This document shows positions 37,101 to 49,859 of a DNA stretch of 64,000 bases, in pieces. The stretch covers positions 156,279,332 through 156,343,331 of the forward strand of contig NC_045438.1 of assembly GCF_002776525.5 (NCBI RefSeq), read 5' to 3'. The position numbers and the translations under genes were made by a program. The notes beneath the pieces are model-generated. The model made no database searches. It saw only the letters and a program-made list of their open reading frames with translations, and had not been told where the DNA came from. Position 1 is the stretch's first letter, and the number at the start of each line of letters is the position of its first letter. The DNA comes from Piliocolobus tephrosceles. Taxonomy: Eukaryota; Chordata; Mammalia; Primates; Cercopithecidae.

Positions 37101-37730
37101 ATAACTTGGAAAAAAGATCCCAGCAAACACATGAATGGATCCGTAATCTCTAAGATCCAGAAAGGCCAGTGGCTAAAACAGCAACAGGCTAGAAGAGAAG
37201 TAACTAATAGTATAGATTACATTTTTGTTCTGCAACTACTAAAAATGTATACATTTTTAAAGTTTTTCTTTCTTCTTTAAAACACAGAAACTGTTAATGA
37301 TAAAGGCTATAAGAACTATCTTGCATGACACCTTAAATTAAAAATTTTGTGTAAGAAAGTGATTCCAAAAATATCTCATTTTCATCATTCCCAAATAATC
37401 ATAAAAGAAGTCTCTTTATTAGTGAAGCATAATCTGAAACCGCTGAACAAAAGGAAAAAGTCCTAGAGCCCTTAAGAAATAATAATCTTTCTTTAGGGAT
37501 TCTAGAAGAAGATTGAATTAAAAACAAATCACTTATAAAAATTAAACAACCTTCAAATAAAGATTTATAGTAACCCCTTGCTCTCTGACCATTCTTCAGT
37601 CTATGCTAAAGTGTATGTAGGGAGGGTCTCCCTCACCATCTCAGAAGTCTGAATCTCATTCCCCAAGAGCCTTGGGCTCTAATGCATCACAGGTTGGAGG
37701 ACCAGCCCACTAAGTTGTTAGGATTTGGTT
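34173..37730. other. AT-rich intron with no recognised element
   Basis: No exon or confident repeat. Short frames such as 35087-35368 show no domain. A weak L2-like phrase lies near 36645-36700. Confidence 0.45.
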
Positions 37731-37734
37731 CAAT

Positions 37735-38200
37735 GAATACTGTGTTTTTACTGTATTGAACGCCTGCTCTGTGTCAGGTCTAATGTGAAGAGTTACAGGG
37801 ACAAAGGCTCTCCCACAGAGGGGCTCCTACTTTTGTGTATCCTTACAATGATTTTAATATCAATTCGATGGTAAATAAGGCTCAAACTCCCGTGTGTGGT
37901 TAACGAGGTTCTTTGTGATCTAGTTACCTCTTTGCCCTTTGCCACTTCCGTTCTATCTTCAAGATCAGGCACAGTGAAGTCCAGGCTCAGCCAGACCCTA
38001 CGACTTAAGAGCCACTCTGTCCTCTTCCCTGAAGGCGCCTCCCACACTGTCTCTTCTCTGCGGGGCATCCTTTCAAGATGGGGCTTCTCTGGGCAAACTT
38101 CCCTCACACCCTTGTCCAGAGCCCATCACAGTCTCCTCTGCACCACCAGTGAATGTCGCACACAGAACCCTGTTTCTCCAGAGCTGCCTGGCTCATGATC
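37735..38200 (+). mobile_element. L2-derived sequence
   Basis: 37890-38200 (TTCTTTGTGATCTAGTTACCTC, GTGAAGTCCAGGCTCAGCC, CTGGGCAAACTTCCCTCAC) reads like the L2 ORF2 end. 37745-37800 looks like a reverse L2 terminal piece. The copies are strongly diverged. Confidence 0.5.
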
Positions 38201-39719
38201 GTTAGTAATAATGGCAATTAGATGGAGCTGAGTGGTTTACTGATCATATAAACACTGACAAGACAATAACCTGCCAAGTGACACAGAATGTGCATTCTGG
38301 AAAGAAAAGAGAAAAAAGCACCTACACACAAACTGAAAACTGGCACTGGGTGGTTTCACTTAAGAATCTAGCATTTTATCATCTTTAACATTATAAATGA
38401 TGTCAACATTCGGGAAGCTGTATCAGTACACTGAAAGCACTCGAGTCAACTATTACTCCCTTAGATCTGTAAGAGATTTAAGTCATGTCTCACCTACTTC
38501 TATCAGCTCATCCTTCCCTCATGCTGTTCTGCTGGGCACCATATAGCCTCTGCGCTAGCACCCGTGCATCCTCCCTCTTCATTTAGCCATCAAAACCCAC
38601 ACTGGTAACATTTTATGAAGTAAATCCTAATGAACTGTAAAAGGCACCTCTATTTACTGAAAGAGATACTATCTGATTGAAAAAAGATCACCATATGTAA
38701 CTGTACTATTTTTACCACTGAATAAAACATAATTCCTACTTCCTCTCATTATATGCCAGTGCAAGTGCCTTACTCTTACTGTGAACTGTGCTATTTCAAT
38801 AGCACTAAATAAATGACAATGGCATAAAATTAAAATTGTATCCAGCACACACAATCATTTATACATGCTCCTGTAAGTGAAGATTATTCCTGGTCTTCAC
38901 TACTAAGTAAACTGAGTAAACCCACTTTTACAATCAACCCATTTTAACCTACAAGTTTCACATCTCAAATACTTCTGGACTTACCTGTCTTTGAGGAAGA
39001 TGACACGTTGTTATAATGCTGAAAATCACAGTCTAGACTAGCAGTATTTCAAACAAAAACACTGTCTGCAGTAAGTGAAAAAGAAATCAAAGACTCAACT
39101 TTGTGCTAATGAATTTGAAAATTGTGATGAACTAGTAAAATCCTAGAAAAACCTACAACTACCCAAACTGATCCAGAATGAGGAACGCTTGACCAGAATA
39201 ACCTGCACTGATAAAGCTGAGAACGTTGCCACAGCATTACACAGAATTTGCTTTTTAAAAAGGTTCCAGGCCCAAGAATTTTATTACCAACTTCTTTCCA
39301 GCTTTAAAGAATAAAGCCTGTCCTAAACTGCTCCGGAGCCCAGGATAACACAGAAGGCATACTACATCATTGTATACAGCTGGCACGCCTCAGATACCAA
39401 ACCCAGCCAAAGGGGCAGAAAAACCAACACCACATACGAACACAGCTTTAACAATCTATATCAAGAAGCACATTCACAGAAAAGAGGAAGCAAAGCTATT
39501 TCAATATTCAGAAGCAACATATTATCATTTGTCACAGAAATAGGACAAGGAAGGGGAGTAAAGATAAGTTAAATACTGTCCCAAATGTACTTGATTAAAT
39601 CATACCTATCTTTAATGCTTCAAAAAACCCTCAGTATTACATAGAGAAGGATATTCTTCATCATACTAATCAATTGTTATCCTAACAAATATCCTGAGCA
39701 AAGAAATCAGCCAATAGCC
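38201..39719. other. Intron; one possible cryptic exon
   Basis: No repeat was confidently recognised. A consensus donor CAG|GTAAGT on the minus strand at 38984/38985, with an upstream TTTTCAG at 39019-39025, brackets 34 nt; this is treated under findings. Confidence 0.35.
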
Positions 39720-39890
39720 ATGTTGTCTGTTCCCCTGCAGCTCTGGCAGGCAGCCTTCCCTGACATCTCCCCAAAACTTCTAGAGTCTGTTTGCTTGCTT
39801 TCCACATTAAGCTGTATCTTATTCAACATAGTGCATAGGTGCGAGGGTCACTAGACCCTTGACACATAGTTGTCTAATAAATTAATTGCT
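39720..39890 (+). mobile_element. L2 3' region fragment
   Basis: GGCAGCCTTCCCTGACATCTCC ... GACACATAGTTGTCTAATAAATTA follows the L2 3' end. Confidence 0.65.
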
Positions 39891-39959
39891 ATTGTGACAT
39901 TACTACAGCATTTTTGTTAATAATAACGTGGCAGGAATTCTATATACAAAGCAGTATGG

Positions 39960-40145
39960 AGTTGGTTAAACAAATACTTAAATATTTCTATACAAGAGAA
40001 TATTGTTTAGCCAATAAATGTATTTTTTACAAAATATTCATTGATGGAAAATGCTCAACATATATTATGTTAAAAAGACACAATTCTAAACATTTTGTGC
40101 CATGAAGATGAATGTGTGGAAATGTACAGACACACACACACACAC
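39960..40145 (+). mobile_element. Old L1 3' fragment
   Basis: AGAGAATATTGTTTAGCCAATAAATG... and ATATATTATGTTAAAAAGAC resemble the terminal ORF2/3' region of old L1 elements. It ends in a short (CA)n. Confidence 0.4.
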
Positions 40146-40439
40146 TTGACAGACATATACATTCATATGTCTATGAAGAAGGCCCAACTGGATATCTAAG
40201 GGTAGTACATTAACAGACAGTTTTCATTTTACCATTGATATTTTCTCCCATTACTAAAGTACCTATAATGAATAAATATCTTAATATATATAAACTGTAT
40301 TATTTAAATTCAATAAAACCTAACAATGTGCTCAATTATCTTTTTAAAAAAATATTGGCTATAGATTCTAAATTGCAAAGGTCCAATCATACGGAAAACT
40401 ACAGAATAACTCCTAAAACATGGAAACATTCATACACAT

Positions 40440-40760
40440 AGTCCATTCTGCTCAGCATATATTCATTAGCTCCTGTGTGCCAGCACTAAGGACACTCGAA
40501 GATAAACAACCCTGCATGCAGGAACTTAGGGAAGTAAATAAGCAATTCTTAGGCATGCAGTAATGGTATGACTATATCCAAAGAGTAAAGGGCATTCAGG
40601 TAGCGGGGCATTAGGGTTTGGAAAGGCGAAGAGGCAAGTTCACTGAGAACTCCAAGCAGTTGGATACACGAATCTAGAGAGAGCAGAGTCTAGCGGTAAA
40701 GAGTTCGGGAGCCACTTTCTGACATAACTAGTAGTTAAAACCATAGCCTAGAGTTGGTAG
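40440..40760 (-). mobile_element. L2 fragment, reverse
   Basis: TTCATTAGCTCCTGTGTGCCAGCACTAAGGACACTCGAAGATAAACAA is the reverse strand of the L2 3' end, followed by the purine-rich L2 body. Confidence 0.6.
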
Positions 40761-40929
40761 AAGCAAAAATAGGGCTTTCTATGAAAAAATTTGACCACAG
40801 GTATCAAGATCTTCGAAAACCCTATCTTTTAATTAACAGAGTAATTCGGCCTATACTGAGACTATGAAAAAAAGTGAAAGAAATGCTACCTATCAGAGTG
40901 CTTCTCATGACAGACAAAAACTGAATAAG

Positions 40930-41100
40930 CAACAGCACCTGGGATATAGAAGGTGCTCAATGAATGTTTGTTGAATGAATGAATATTTAAGAAATGGTTA
41001 AATATAATTATGGTACCTGCATATGACAGAATATAACAGAGCCATGATACTGTAGGTTTCTAGAAGGACATACTGAATCAGATACTCCAGGAATGACACC
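40930..41100 (+). mobile_element. L2 terminus followed by old L1 fragment
   Basis: ATATAGAAGGTGCTCAATGAATGTTTGTTGAATGAATGAAT is a typical L2 end with its tandem tail. GAAATGGTTAAATATAATTATGGTACC after it resembles an old L1 3' piece. Confidence 0.65.
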
Positions 41101-43340
41101 CCAGACTGTATACATTTGTTTAAGCTTTGACAAGTGGTTCTATTGGGTTAATTACTCTCCAATTAAGGCAGAATGGGAGGTAGTTCCAACTTTTAAGGAG
41201 CAAGTAGAGGAAAAGAAACCCCCAAAAAGAGGCAAAAAAGGAACGGTTAAAAAAAATTAGGAGGACAAAGTATTTTGGCCACAGAAGTCAAGAGAACAGC
41301 GTTTCAATGTCAAAATCAGTAGAGGATGCAAAAGGTAAGGACTGAAAAAGCTTCTATGAATGGAGCGATTAAGAGGCCACTGGTGGTGTTTCCCGAAGCA
41401 TGCAGGGTTTGGGGAAGCCTGGCGGGAAGCGGGATGAGGAAGTGACGGATGCGACAGAGGGGAGAGGGGAGAGAAGAAAGCAAAGTGGAACTGTCTTACA
41501 AACTCCTGAGCTTAAAATACAGTGAACTGCAAAGGAGTGGGGGATAGAGAAACACAGGGTCAAAGGAAAGTAGTTTTGACTATTTGATTTGTTTTGTTCT
41601 TCCAAGATGTTCATAGGCCCAGTGGGAGGAGCTAATAAAAGAAGAGTGAAAAGACAAGGAGGAATAAGAGGTGTGGGACGGCAAGGTTTTGGAGAAAGCA
41701 CAGCAGAGCATCAAGAGTCCAGGCCAAGCACTGGTTTAAACAGGGGAAGACCTAAGGCTGTTTTCTAAGGCCAGAGGGAAGGAAAAGAGGACAGAAGGAG
41801 TGTTAGGTAAAAGGAAAAGTCTGCTAGTGGAAAGGATGAATTTAACGCAATTCATATCCAACTGCCTCCACTGTATTGAGGTAAGAGACATGGTTATCTA
41901 CAAAGAAAAAGGAGTTTAGTGAGTGTGTAAGAGGCCACAGAGACTAGTGAAAACATGGCAAACTGACTGATGGGAACACAGGAGCCAACCAACTGTGAGG
42001 ACAAAAGCACTGCTGAACAGGAACTAGGCAATCTGTGAATGTGGAAATTCATGCATTTTTGGTGTCTCCAATCTGCATAGTGTTTTCATCTACTCTTACA
42101 AACCTTGGCAACTCGGATGAAGAAGTGCAGAAGGGATGCCATGTTTGGATATTTCCAGGAGGAAAGACAGAAAATTCATGAGATGATGGTGCTAGAGAGG
42201 AGTTCATCTGATGGACCAAATATACAGAAGGGATAGAGGCTAGAAAGGCAGTGTGAAGAGTGACACAGGTACCAGGAGCAGATGGCTGAATAGGAGGGGG
42301 GAGTTGGAAGTTGGAGCGCCCAGAGATAGAGGGAGCTGCAGTTTTTAATTAATTTCTAGGTAATGTTTCAAGGGTTTTTAGAAGATCCATAGTGGTTATG
42401 GATAAAATAGAGTAGAGATAAAAGTTAAATGGACATGAACAATGTCTACCCTAGTGTGATAATGAGGTGTGGAATAGCAAAGATGATTAGGAACAAAACA
42501 TTCTATAATAAAATGTAAAATGTGAAATGCCTCATCTTGCTACAGTTTTATGGTCTGCCCTTTGCAAAACTGTTCACTTATCCTTTTCAGAAAGCATGTT
42601 TCCATCGTGATACTGAAAAAACTTTTAAAAGTTCAAAGAGAAAAGTAGATAGGAGATCCACTATGCTTTTAAAATCATGTATCAACTAAATGTGGTTTCT
42701 TCGTTATGAAAACCATCTTGATATCAAAACAGACCATGAAAATAACAAAATGTAAATAGACACACAACAAATGTGTCACACTGAGCTTTCTAAGGATTTT
42801 ACATTATTTTGTCTCTTAGCATATCTAATTATTTATACATACAGTATGTATCAATCACCTGGTTTCATTTGGCAACCTTGATCTGAGAACTGTGTGAAAC
42901 CACTGCCCTTAAACTGCACTTTTAATAGTGGGGGAAAGAAGTTCCCCCTTACACTAAATATCTTTTTACCCATAGAGGATGCTAGGAAGACCACTGTCTT
43001 TTATGGTTGACCACACATTCCCTAAGAAGTAAAAATAAAAGCAAACTTCCAAAGTCAAAGACTCCTTCCCAAAACCTCACACTATTTCAAAGCCCACAGG
43101 AGCCCAGGTGAGGGGCTGAGCTAAAAGTCCAAAAGCACCTTCTTTAGACAGGGGTCAAATCAGCTTAGCCCAAGGATGATCCCCTTAGCGCCACCCTTTT
43201 AGCTCCTTTTTTGGTGACCCTTTATACATCCCTTAAAACAGTAAAACCCAACGTTTGCTGCATACTTTTTTAAAGATTTAACTCATTTATTAATGAAAAA
43301 ACAAGACATTACAACTCAAAGGAGAATTCAAAGACCAGAG
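41101..43340. other. Intron with no recognised element
   Basis: Purine-rich from 41.2 to 42.4 kb, AT-rich after. No exon and no confident repeat; diffuse L2-like text in the first part is too weak to call. Confidence 0.4.
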
Positions 43341-43347
43341 ACAGACA

Positions 43348-43397
43348 GAGATGGATGGATGGATGGAAGGAAGGATAGATAGATTAGATAGATTAGA
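43348..43397. repeat. Compound tetranucleotide repeat (GATG)/(GATA)-like
   Basis: GATGGATGGATGGATGG is followed by GAAGGAAGGATAGATAGATTAGATAGATTAGAT, a mixed microsatellite. Confidence 0.95.
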
Positions 43398-43579
43398 TGC
43401 CATCAGGAATGTCAAAATAAATTTGCTTAATTATGTGAAAATAAGCAACATCCACAGGGCAACAATCAATTGCATCTTCACCAGGCACAATTTGCATTTC
43501 TATAGACAAGAATCAAATCTGTTGTATTAATTTCTATAACATACAGAGTTGTTAAATAATTGCTGCATATTTGAGTCAC

Positions 43580-43700
43580 TTAATGAGTCACTTAAAAATC
43601 TTGATACTCAGGCTGCCCTCCACACCAATTAAATCAGCATTTTAAAAAGTTTCCCAGGTGATTCCAACATGCAGCCAACCCTGCGAATCAATGTTCTCTA
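43580..43700 (+). mobile_element. MER20-type hAT DNA transposon fragment
   Basis: CCAATTAAATCAGCATTTTAAAAAGTTTCCCAGGTGATTCCAACATGCAGCCA matches the 3' half of MER20. Confidence 0.8.
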
Positions 43701-43810
43701 AATTACAGATAGTATCTGGTCAAGATTCAAAATTGTATAAAATGCAAGTAGTTAAGGGAGAAAATTCTTATCAGCCAGCTCTTTGAAGCATATTTTATCA
43801 AATACCAGGG

Positions 43811-43830
43811 GCAGCAGCAGCAGCAGCAGC
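43811..43830 (+). repeat. Short (CAG)n tract
   Basis: About six CAG units, with a complementary GCTGCTGCTG at 43850-43859 that could pair with it. Confidence 0.95.
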
Positions 43831-43859
43831 ATCTGTCTGCCTTATCAAAGCTGCTGCTG

Positions 43860-46498
43860 ATATTAGTGGATACTGAGGAAGATAAGGAAGGAAAAGTTCA
43901 ATGTGCACTTCATGGCTAAGGATGTCTAATTAAATTATACCTCTAAAATCCAAAGCCAAAGCCTGTATTCTTAATAGGTATTAAACCGAAAATAGATCTA
44001 ATAATTATTACTATCAGCCCTAAACTAGAACATAGTTTTCCAGCTGAAAATTTAATGCTTGAAGATACAAAAACTATTTAAATATACAAACTATTGTTAT
44101 AAAGATGTTGAAAATTGACAAGCTTTCCAATACATATTTCTAATAATATAGTTTTCTAATAATCACAACAAAATATGTTACCCACTGTGAGATGGATATA
44201 ATTATTAGAGTATGGCAACACTGGTTTCCTCTTTCCACTGGATGATTTCTGATGTAGCGAATGGAAGGAGGTAGTCATCGTAACCATGGTGGGAGAGAAA
44301 GAACAAGACAGCGTTCTCACCCTGACAGGCTACACGCCAGCATCCACTGAACCTGGGCTACTAATCAAGTATGGATTCACAGATGTACACGCACACATGC
44401 AGGGCACATGCATCCACACCCTGAATTTGGGGCTAAGGATGCAGATTTACAGATGGTTGGGAGAGACCCAGGATCTCAAAGACTTAAAACAAACAAACAA
44501 ACAAACAAAAAAAAAAACCAAACTCACAGGCATGCTCCTCCAGCTTTTCAGGCAGGCCACTGCCCCATCCCTTGTCAGCAAATAATCACATCCATTTTCC
44601 CCTATAATAAATGTTAAAAGGCTATATATATATGTTTACATATATATGTGTGTATATATGTGTGTGTGTGTACATATACATATGTTTGTTGTTGTTGTTG
44701 TTTTAAGAAGGACTCAGATACAAGGTGTTGCTATTACCTGGGGCAAAAACACAGAAACTAAGCCACTAAGTGTAGTGAACTCTGACCGCCTCTCCAAATC
44801 TGAGTCACTCCTCTTCCTGGGCCTTGTGCACTTAGCTCACTGCAGGCCAGGAACCATGAGAACCGTACTATGGGTTGGGGCAAATCCTTTTTCATATTTC
44901 AGATTTCTGGTTCTGTTGGAACAAGACACAGTCTGAAAAAAGCTTGGTCTACTGGTACTGGGACAGAGGATTTGAGCAACAAAGACAGGGCAGCACCAAG
45001 CCTGACAATGCAGACCAAGTCAAACAGAAACACACACCACCCAGACTATTCTTTCAGACGTTCTTAAATGCTAAGTTGTCAATTAGTGACTATGTTTTTT
45101 AGCTATTATAGCTGAGTCAATGCTTTGCTTGGCATCTTTCACATCCCTTCTCTAAGAGTATTGAGATCAACAGACCTGCCTGTCAGATATTAATCCTATG
45201 GTCAATATTCACAACTGTGCCATTAACTTGCCATATGCATTCTTCTTCACCATCTTCTTACCTAAACATATGTCCTCTTCTTTTGTAATCCTTTCCAGAA
45301 TCAGTAATTCTCTGTGGGGGAAATACAACAGCAAGCAAGATAGAGCCTCTTTTTCAAAATGGTACTCCATCACATTCTGTGATCTCAAATTACTACAAAC
45401 ACATTCATATTCTCTAAGAGAAAAAGGAAAGGATGAAGATTTAAAATGTGGGAGTGGCAGAAAAGAAACAGTGAAAATAACTGTCCAACCCCCTCTTGAG
45501 TAAGAATAAGGAGACTTAGAAGCATAGAAGATGAGAAAGGGAGGAATGCCATTACATTTCTTCTAGAACTCTCAACAGAATGAAATGTCAATTTGAGATA
45601 AATAATAACACCGATACTTCAGTTTTCTACTACAGACCCAACAAACAGCTAAGACTTAAGACCTTCCAGCCCCAGCCGCTGGATTTATCATCACTCTGTA
45701 GGCACCCTGAACTGTGGATCTCCAGCCCCATCTTCCCCTTGTAAGTTTAGCACATTCCCTGAGAAGGCGCCTTACTTAAGGAAGCTCTCACTTCCCCATC
45801 ACCTGCTACGAAAGGTGACAAGTGCGGATGACTTATGACAAGGACGCCAAGGACTTCAGAGGTCCTGTCCGGGCTCCCATGGCACGAAAGCACCCTCCTA
45901 GAGTCTTGCATGTAACCCTGAACAAAGCATCCCTCTGGACACAACGGCATTGCCACCAGGGATGACGTTAGCAGGAGGAGCTCTGTATTGCCACTGACAA
46001 TAAAGTTAGGCACATCTCAAATTAAATACCTTTTGCAGGCTATGCTGAAAACTTAATCTGATATGACACATTATTACTAAGGGGTCTTGGCGCCAAACCA
46101 CAGATTTAAAACTGAATTTTTGTTACATAATCCAGTTATAATTGAGGCCTCACTGCGTGTGACTCAGGTTCGCAATGCTTCAGATAATTCACTTAGGAAG
46201 AAAACTCTGTCAGTAAGAGAAGTTTCTGGGCTCTTCCTGGGGATTTGGAAGTTGTAGTTTAGGGCCCCAGCTTCCTATTTGACATACATCATCTCTCCAG
46301 CAAGATCCACCTCTACGGAAAACTTACTCTAGGTAATCTATGCTCACATCACAGAGACTCTGAAAAGGCCTCTCATGTAACGTTAAGTAGCTGACTATAT
46401 TCTAATTAAAAATGAAACAAGAATTCTCTTTCTTTCAGCCTCAATCACAAATTTGGCAGGCACATTCACTCACTACCTACTGAACCAGTATGGCTATC
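43860..46498. other. Intron with simple repeats, otherwise unrecognised
   Basis: (AAAC)n at about 44488-44508, a TG/TA-rich alternating stretch with (GTT)n at 44623-44703. No exon was found. 45.6-46.0 kb is less AT-rich and unidentified. Confidence 0.45.
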
Positions 46499-46886
46499 TG
46501 CTGTGGTCTGGGCGTTTTTGTCCCCTCCAAAATGCAGGTGTTGGAAACTTAACCCACAATGCAACAGCACGGGAGGCAGGGCCTACTGGGAGGTGTTTGG
46601 GTCATGTGGGCTCCACCCTCATGATGGAGCTATGCTGATATAAAAAAGGCTTGCGGGAGTGGGTTTACTCTCTTCTGCTCTTCTGCCATGTGAGGACACA
46701 GGGTTTGTCCTTCTCTTAACCTTCTGCCTTCCTCCATGTGAATACACAGCAAGAGGGCCCTCACCAGTGCTGCCCCCTTGATCTTAGAATCCCAGCCCCC
46801 AGAACTGTGAGAAAGAAATTTCTGTTCCTTTATAAATTACCCAGTCTCAGGTGTTTTGTTATACCAAGCACAAACAGACTAAAACA
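46499..46886 (+). mobile_element. MLT1-type MaLR LTR (ERVL-MaLR)
   Basis: TGCTGTGGTCTGGGCGTTTTTGTCCCC at the start, CTTAACCCACAATGC, GCCATGTGAGGACACAG, CTTGATCTTAGAATCCCAGCC, CAGAACTGTGAGAAAGAAATTTCTG and a final CAAACAGACTAAAACA. This is a nearly complete MLT1A/B-like LTR with no attached internal sequence. Confidence 0.92.
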
Positions 46887-46889
46887 ACA

Positions 46890-48990
46890 TCTCTCTCTAA
46901 GTTGTTTTCAAGGTAAGTTTATCTGATTTTGAATTATTTTTCCTTGTGAATTTTTATTTCAAAAAGCATACCATACTTCAAATCAACAAATATGTGCTTA
47001 ATTAGTAACCCATACAAGTCAAAGCCATAAACAGAGATATGTTGGGCAACAAATGTATATTCAAATATAATCTGATGATATTGAAAGAATATCTAAAAAC
47101 TTAAAAGCAATCAGTTAAAATTTTTTAATAAAACATATTTCTATATTTGACCATTTGGAAAAAAAAGACCAATGGTAAAAAAGCTGTAAGACAAACAGCT
47201 CAGTTCCTTTCATAAGTAACCTGCAAAAAAAGCAAGAAGAGAACTGGAAAGCGCACCCACAGATCAAAAGAACACAAAAGATACATCAACTTACAAAATA
47301 GGTGGAACTTACTTGCCCTCATTCTAACGAAATATTTAAAAAATTATAATACTGGGGACAAGTGGAATTTCAAATGCTGACAGGATATTTGACCATATTA
47401 TTAAGGAAATTACTCTTTATTTTTATTTGTTTCATAAAGGTATTGTGATGACATGACAAGATATCCCTTATCTTTTGGAGCTTATATAATGAAAACCCAA
47501 GAACAAAATGATATCTCCGAGGTTAGCTTTAAAGCAATACGGGAGGGTGGAAGTAGCCAGAGTAGTAAAAGGCAACCAGACTGATACCAGCTGTTAATTA
47601 CTGAAGCTGAATGATAGGCAAATGGAGGTTTATTACACTATTCTATTTTGTAATCATTTTAAAACTTCCATAATCAAGAAAACAAAAGGCCCAATCTGAA
47701 ATTTTTTAAAAACTGAAAGATTACCAAAGTCTTATCACATGTTGTTGTAGTGTTAGTAATAAAAAATAAGAAATGACATGTGACAGTGCAAGATGAGTGA
47801 GGCGAAGCATCTAAAGGCCAGCGCAGAGTGGGCATTCAAAAAGGTCACTGCCCCTAACAATCATCTGAGCCCAAAGTAAAGGAAATAATTTCTGAACTAC
47901 CACTAGGAGTCAGGTTTGCACACACCAAAGCTGAAAAGGGTAACAGAATAGAAAACAAAATTTCTAGAAATATGACATCCAATGTTCTTCATTCCTTTCG
48001 ATGGGATTGGGGGAGGGGGTAAGAGACCTCCCCTTTAAGAATCTGAAGATTGGAAAGCCTTCAAGATACAAAATCTAAAAAGCCAAACCCAAGGAGCAGA
48101 GCAATGTACATGGTATACTTCCACTTGTGTCATGCACGTGTCTACGTGCCTATGCGTATGCATGAAAGGATACACGACTCACTGCTGCAGTCAGCCCTGA
48201 GGAAAGGGACAGTGTGAGAAAGACACACGTTTCACTGTAATTGTTTTTACTATCTTTTCTGTTTGAATTAGTTAACTTAGCGAGATTTAACTTTAGTTTT
48301 AAACGATATATAATACAAGAAGAAAGTATTTCAACTATCCCAATTTGCCACTGTTAACATATTACCACATTAGTTGCCAGGTTATTTTTCATGTTTGTGT
48401 ATGTATACACACATACTAGAAAAAAATAAAAAGACATAAGAAAATATGGATACATTCTTTTTATCTTTATAAATTACAACATCTTCATCATCCTACTCCA
48501 ATATTGATCCATCACTTTTTCTATTAAAAAAGTGATAATTTTTTTAAAAGAATAAAACTTCAAAAGATCTCTACCAAAAAAAAAAATCTTATGATCAGTG
48601 TAGAGCCTCTCTCAGAAGGAGAGACACGGACACGCGCATGCATGCACGTGCGCGCATGTGCGCACACACACACACACACACTTTTTCATACAATTAAGGA
48701 CTGCAGCAATCTATGGAGACCCCTAAACACAGCTTGAGAACTTCTGATACAGACCTACACTACACTAACACTATTCTTGCACTGTGAACGAGGATTCAAA
48801 GGTACATTTTTATGGTGCTATTGAACACTAACTTTTCTGCTCATTTTCATTTTTTTCAGTTGTTAAATTTCTCCCCAAATAATATAATAATATAGTTCTT
48901 ACTAGTACACACTATTCTTATTTTGCCATATGGAAAAAATAAGTTTAAAAAGTAGGTAATTGAAACATATAATCTTTCCTTTTCTTAATT
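46890..48990. other. Intron, mostly unrecognised
   Basis: Old L1-like 3' text is possible at 47.6-47.7 and 48.06-48.28 kb (AATGTACATGGTATACTTCCAC..., TTTTTACTATCTTTTCTG). A long alternating purine-pyrimidine tract lies at 48630-48681. Confidence 0.4.
48630..48681. repeat. 52-bp alternating purine-pyrimidine tract ending in (CA)n
   Basis: Every base alternates purine/pyrimidine, starting ACACGCGCATGCATGCACGT and ending in CA repeats. The CG/CA-rich part is the strongest type of Z-DNA-forming sequence. Confidence 0.97.
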
Positions 48991-49003
48991 TCCCAATCCA
49001 ATT

Positions 49004-49287
49004 TTTTTTTTTTTTTTTTTTTTTTAAGACAGAGTCTCACTCTGTCACCCAGGCTACAGTGCAGTGGCGTGATCTCAGCTCACTGCAACCTCCACCTCCC
49101 GAGTTCAAGTGATTCTCCTGCCTCAGCCTCCCAAGTAGCTAGGATTACAGGCATGTGCCACCACACCTGGCTAATTTTTTACATTTTTAGTAAAGACAGG
49201 CTGGTCTTGAACTCCTGACCTTGTGATCTGTTGGCCTTGGCCTCACAAAGTGCTAGGATTACAGGCGTGAGCCACTGTGCCTGGCCC
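49004..49287 (-). mobile_element. AluS-type SINE with internal deletion
   Basis: T tail, AGACAGAGTCTCACTCTGTC ... GCCACTGTGCCTGGCC. About 26 bp expected between GTAAAGACAG and GCTGGTCTTG are missing. The duplication AATCCAATT flanks it at 48995-49003 and 49290-49298. Confidence 0.92.
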
Positions 49288-49289
49288 CT

Positions 49290-49859
49290 AATCCAATTAT
49301 TTTTAACAACTTTCATAGAGTGAAAGACAGTAGACAGGAAAGAAAAAAATCACTGATATCGGTGCATCGAGCATTGTGCTTGGTTGGCACAGGACGCTCA
49401 CTTCATCCTTAGAATCAGCCACGTGCCAACCTTTGAGTAAGGCAGTATCCCCCATTTTAGAACCTAGGCTTTAGTGGAGATGAAAATATTTTAATCAAAT
49501 AAAATGTTTTCATACATAAGTACCTATAACATACAGTAAATAATGCAATTTCTACAAATGCACAAGGAAGGAAGAATAGTGAAGTACAGCTCTCATGGTG
49601 CACACCCACTCCAATCAATCTACTTTTGTTCCCAGCAGCAGTGAGGTTAAGGAGTGTGTGGTGCAGGGACCTCTCACCAGCTCACCTACAAACCCTGCCA
49701 GCCAACCGGGGGCACCCAAATTCACCAACCAAAAGGATCCCAGAGCCATCTTATTCTTCCACCTGCCAGCTCAGGAGGCTTCCCAGAGTGTCTTAATCCT
49801 TTAACATGATAAAAATCTGGATGGTAAAGGTTCCCCAAGAATTTAATATCTACTCACTT
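49290..49859. other. Intron with no recognised element
   Basis: No exon or confident repeat; a weak MIR-like phrase lies near 49400-49470. Confidence 0.4.

Noticed and set aside
43811..43860. CAG repeat as an expansion locus
   Set aside because: Only about six units and intronic; ordinary simple repeat.
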